NCBI GenBank assembly: GCA_934567115.1 | Contig: CAKTJA010000077.1 | Span: 1 to 6,504 of the forward strand | Length of the DNA: 6,504 nt | Source of the DNA: an uncultured Oscillospiraceae bacterium | GTDB lineage: Bacteria > Bacillota > Clostridia > Oscillospirales > Oscillospiraceae | Direction: 5' to 3' | In this document: positions 6,504-6,504 of the stretch, piece after piece | How the letters are laid out: each line of letters begins with the position of its first letter | Numbering within the stretch: position 1 is the first letter of the stretch | Position numbers and translations under genes: made by a program | Notes under the pieces: generated by a model | The model's input: the letters and a program-made list of their open reading frames with translations, nothing else | Database searches by the model: none | Told to the model about the DNA's origin: nothing

Positions 6504-6504
6504 G

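Larger units (their letters stand above)
6361..6504. other. AT-richer patch, possible end of a mobile element next to ychF
   Basis: Counting bases gives 58 G+C of 144 (about 40%), in strong contrast with the GC-rich genes to the left. It carries the 11-bp repeats, the inverted TGGTGT/ACACCA pair, the CCTTGA hairpin and the possible truncated ORF. I found no convincing promoter for ychF here. The patch may simply be an AT-rich intergenic promoter region, or the boundary of integrated DNA. Confidence 0.4.

Overview
This 6.5 kb window is ordinary chromosomal DNA from a high-GC Gram-positive bacterium, most likely a member of the Clostridia (Oscillospiraceae-like). The evidence is the Firmicutes-type small protein DUF896/YnzC, a YlmH-type S4 protein, strong AGGAGG-like ribosome binding sites and GC-rich coding DNA. 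The lineage is inferred from gene content, not from a marker gene. Every gene read with confidence lies on the minus strand, so the biological order runs from the right edge to the left.

At the right edge (about 6341-6504) is a short AT-richer patch (58 G+C of 144 bases in 6361-6504, about 40%). It holds three copies of an 11-bp repeat, an inverted half-copy, a small perfect hairpin and possibly the last 16 codons of a truncated ORF. It looks unlike the rest of the window and may be the end of an integrated mobile element. Next comes ychF (the universally conserved OLA1/Obg-like P-loop ATPase/GTPase), followed by a roughly 215-bp intergenic region with GC-rich hairpins (a likely terminator) and a good sigma-A-type promoter.

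That promoter appears to drive a five-gene run with no internal gap above 55 bp: a half-size ABC exporter (TMD-NBD fusion), ylmH (8-nt overlap), a ynzC-like gene, glgB (branching enzyme) and glgC (ADP-glucose pyrophosphorylase, cut by the left edge). glgB and glgC overlap by ATGA and glgC's ribosome binding site lies inside glgB, so they are probably translationally coupled. GlgC makes ADP-glucose and GlgB branches the glucan, so the left end is the start of a glycogen synthesis operon whose other genes (glgD, glgA, glgP) would be expected beyond position 1.

I see no novel system. The right-edge repeat patch, possibly an attachment site, is the part most worth a second look. The remaining points concern operon structure and regulatory signals.
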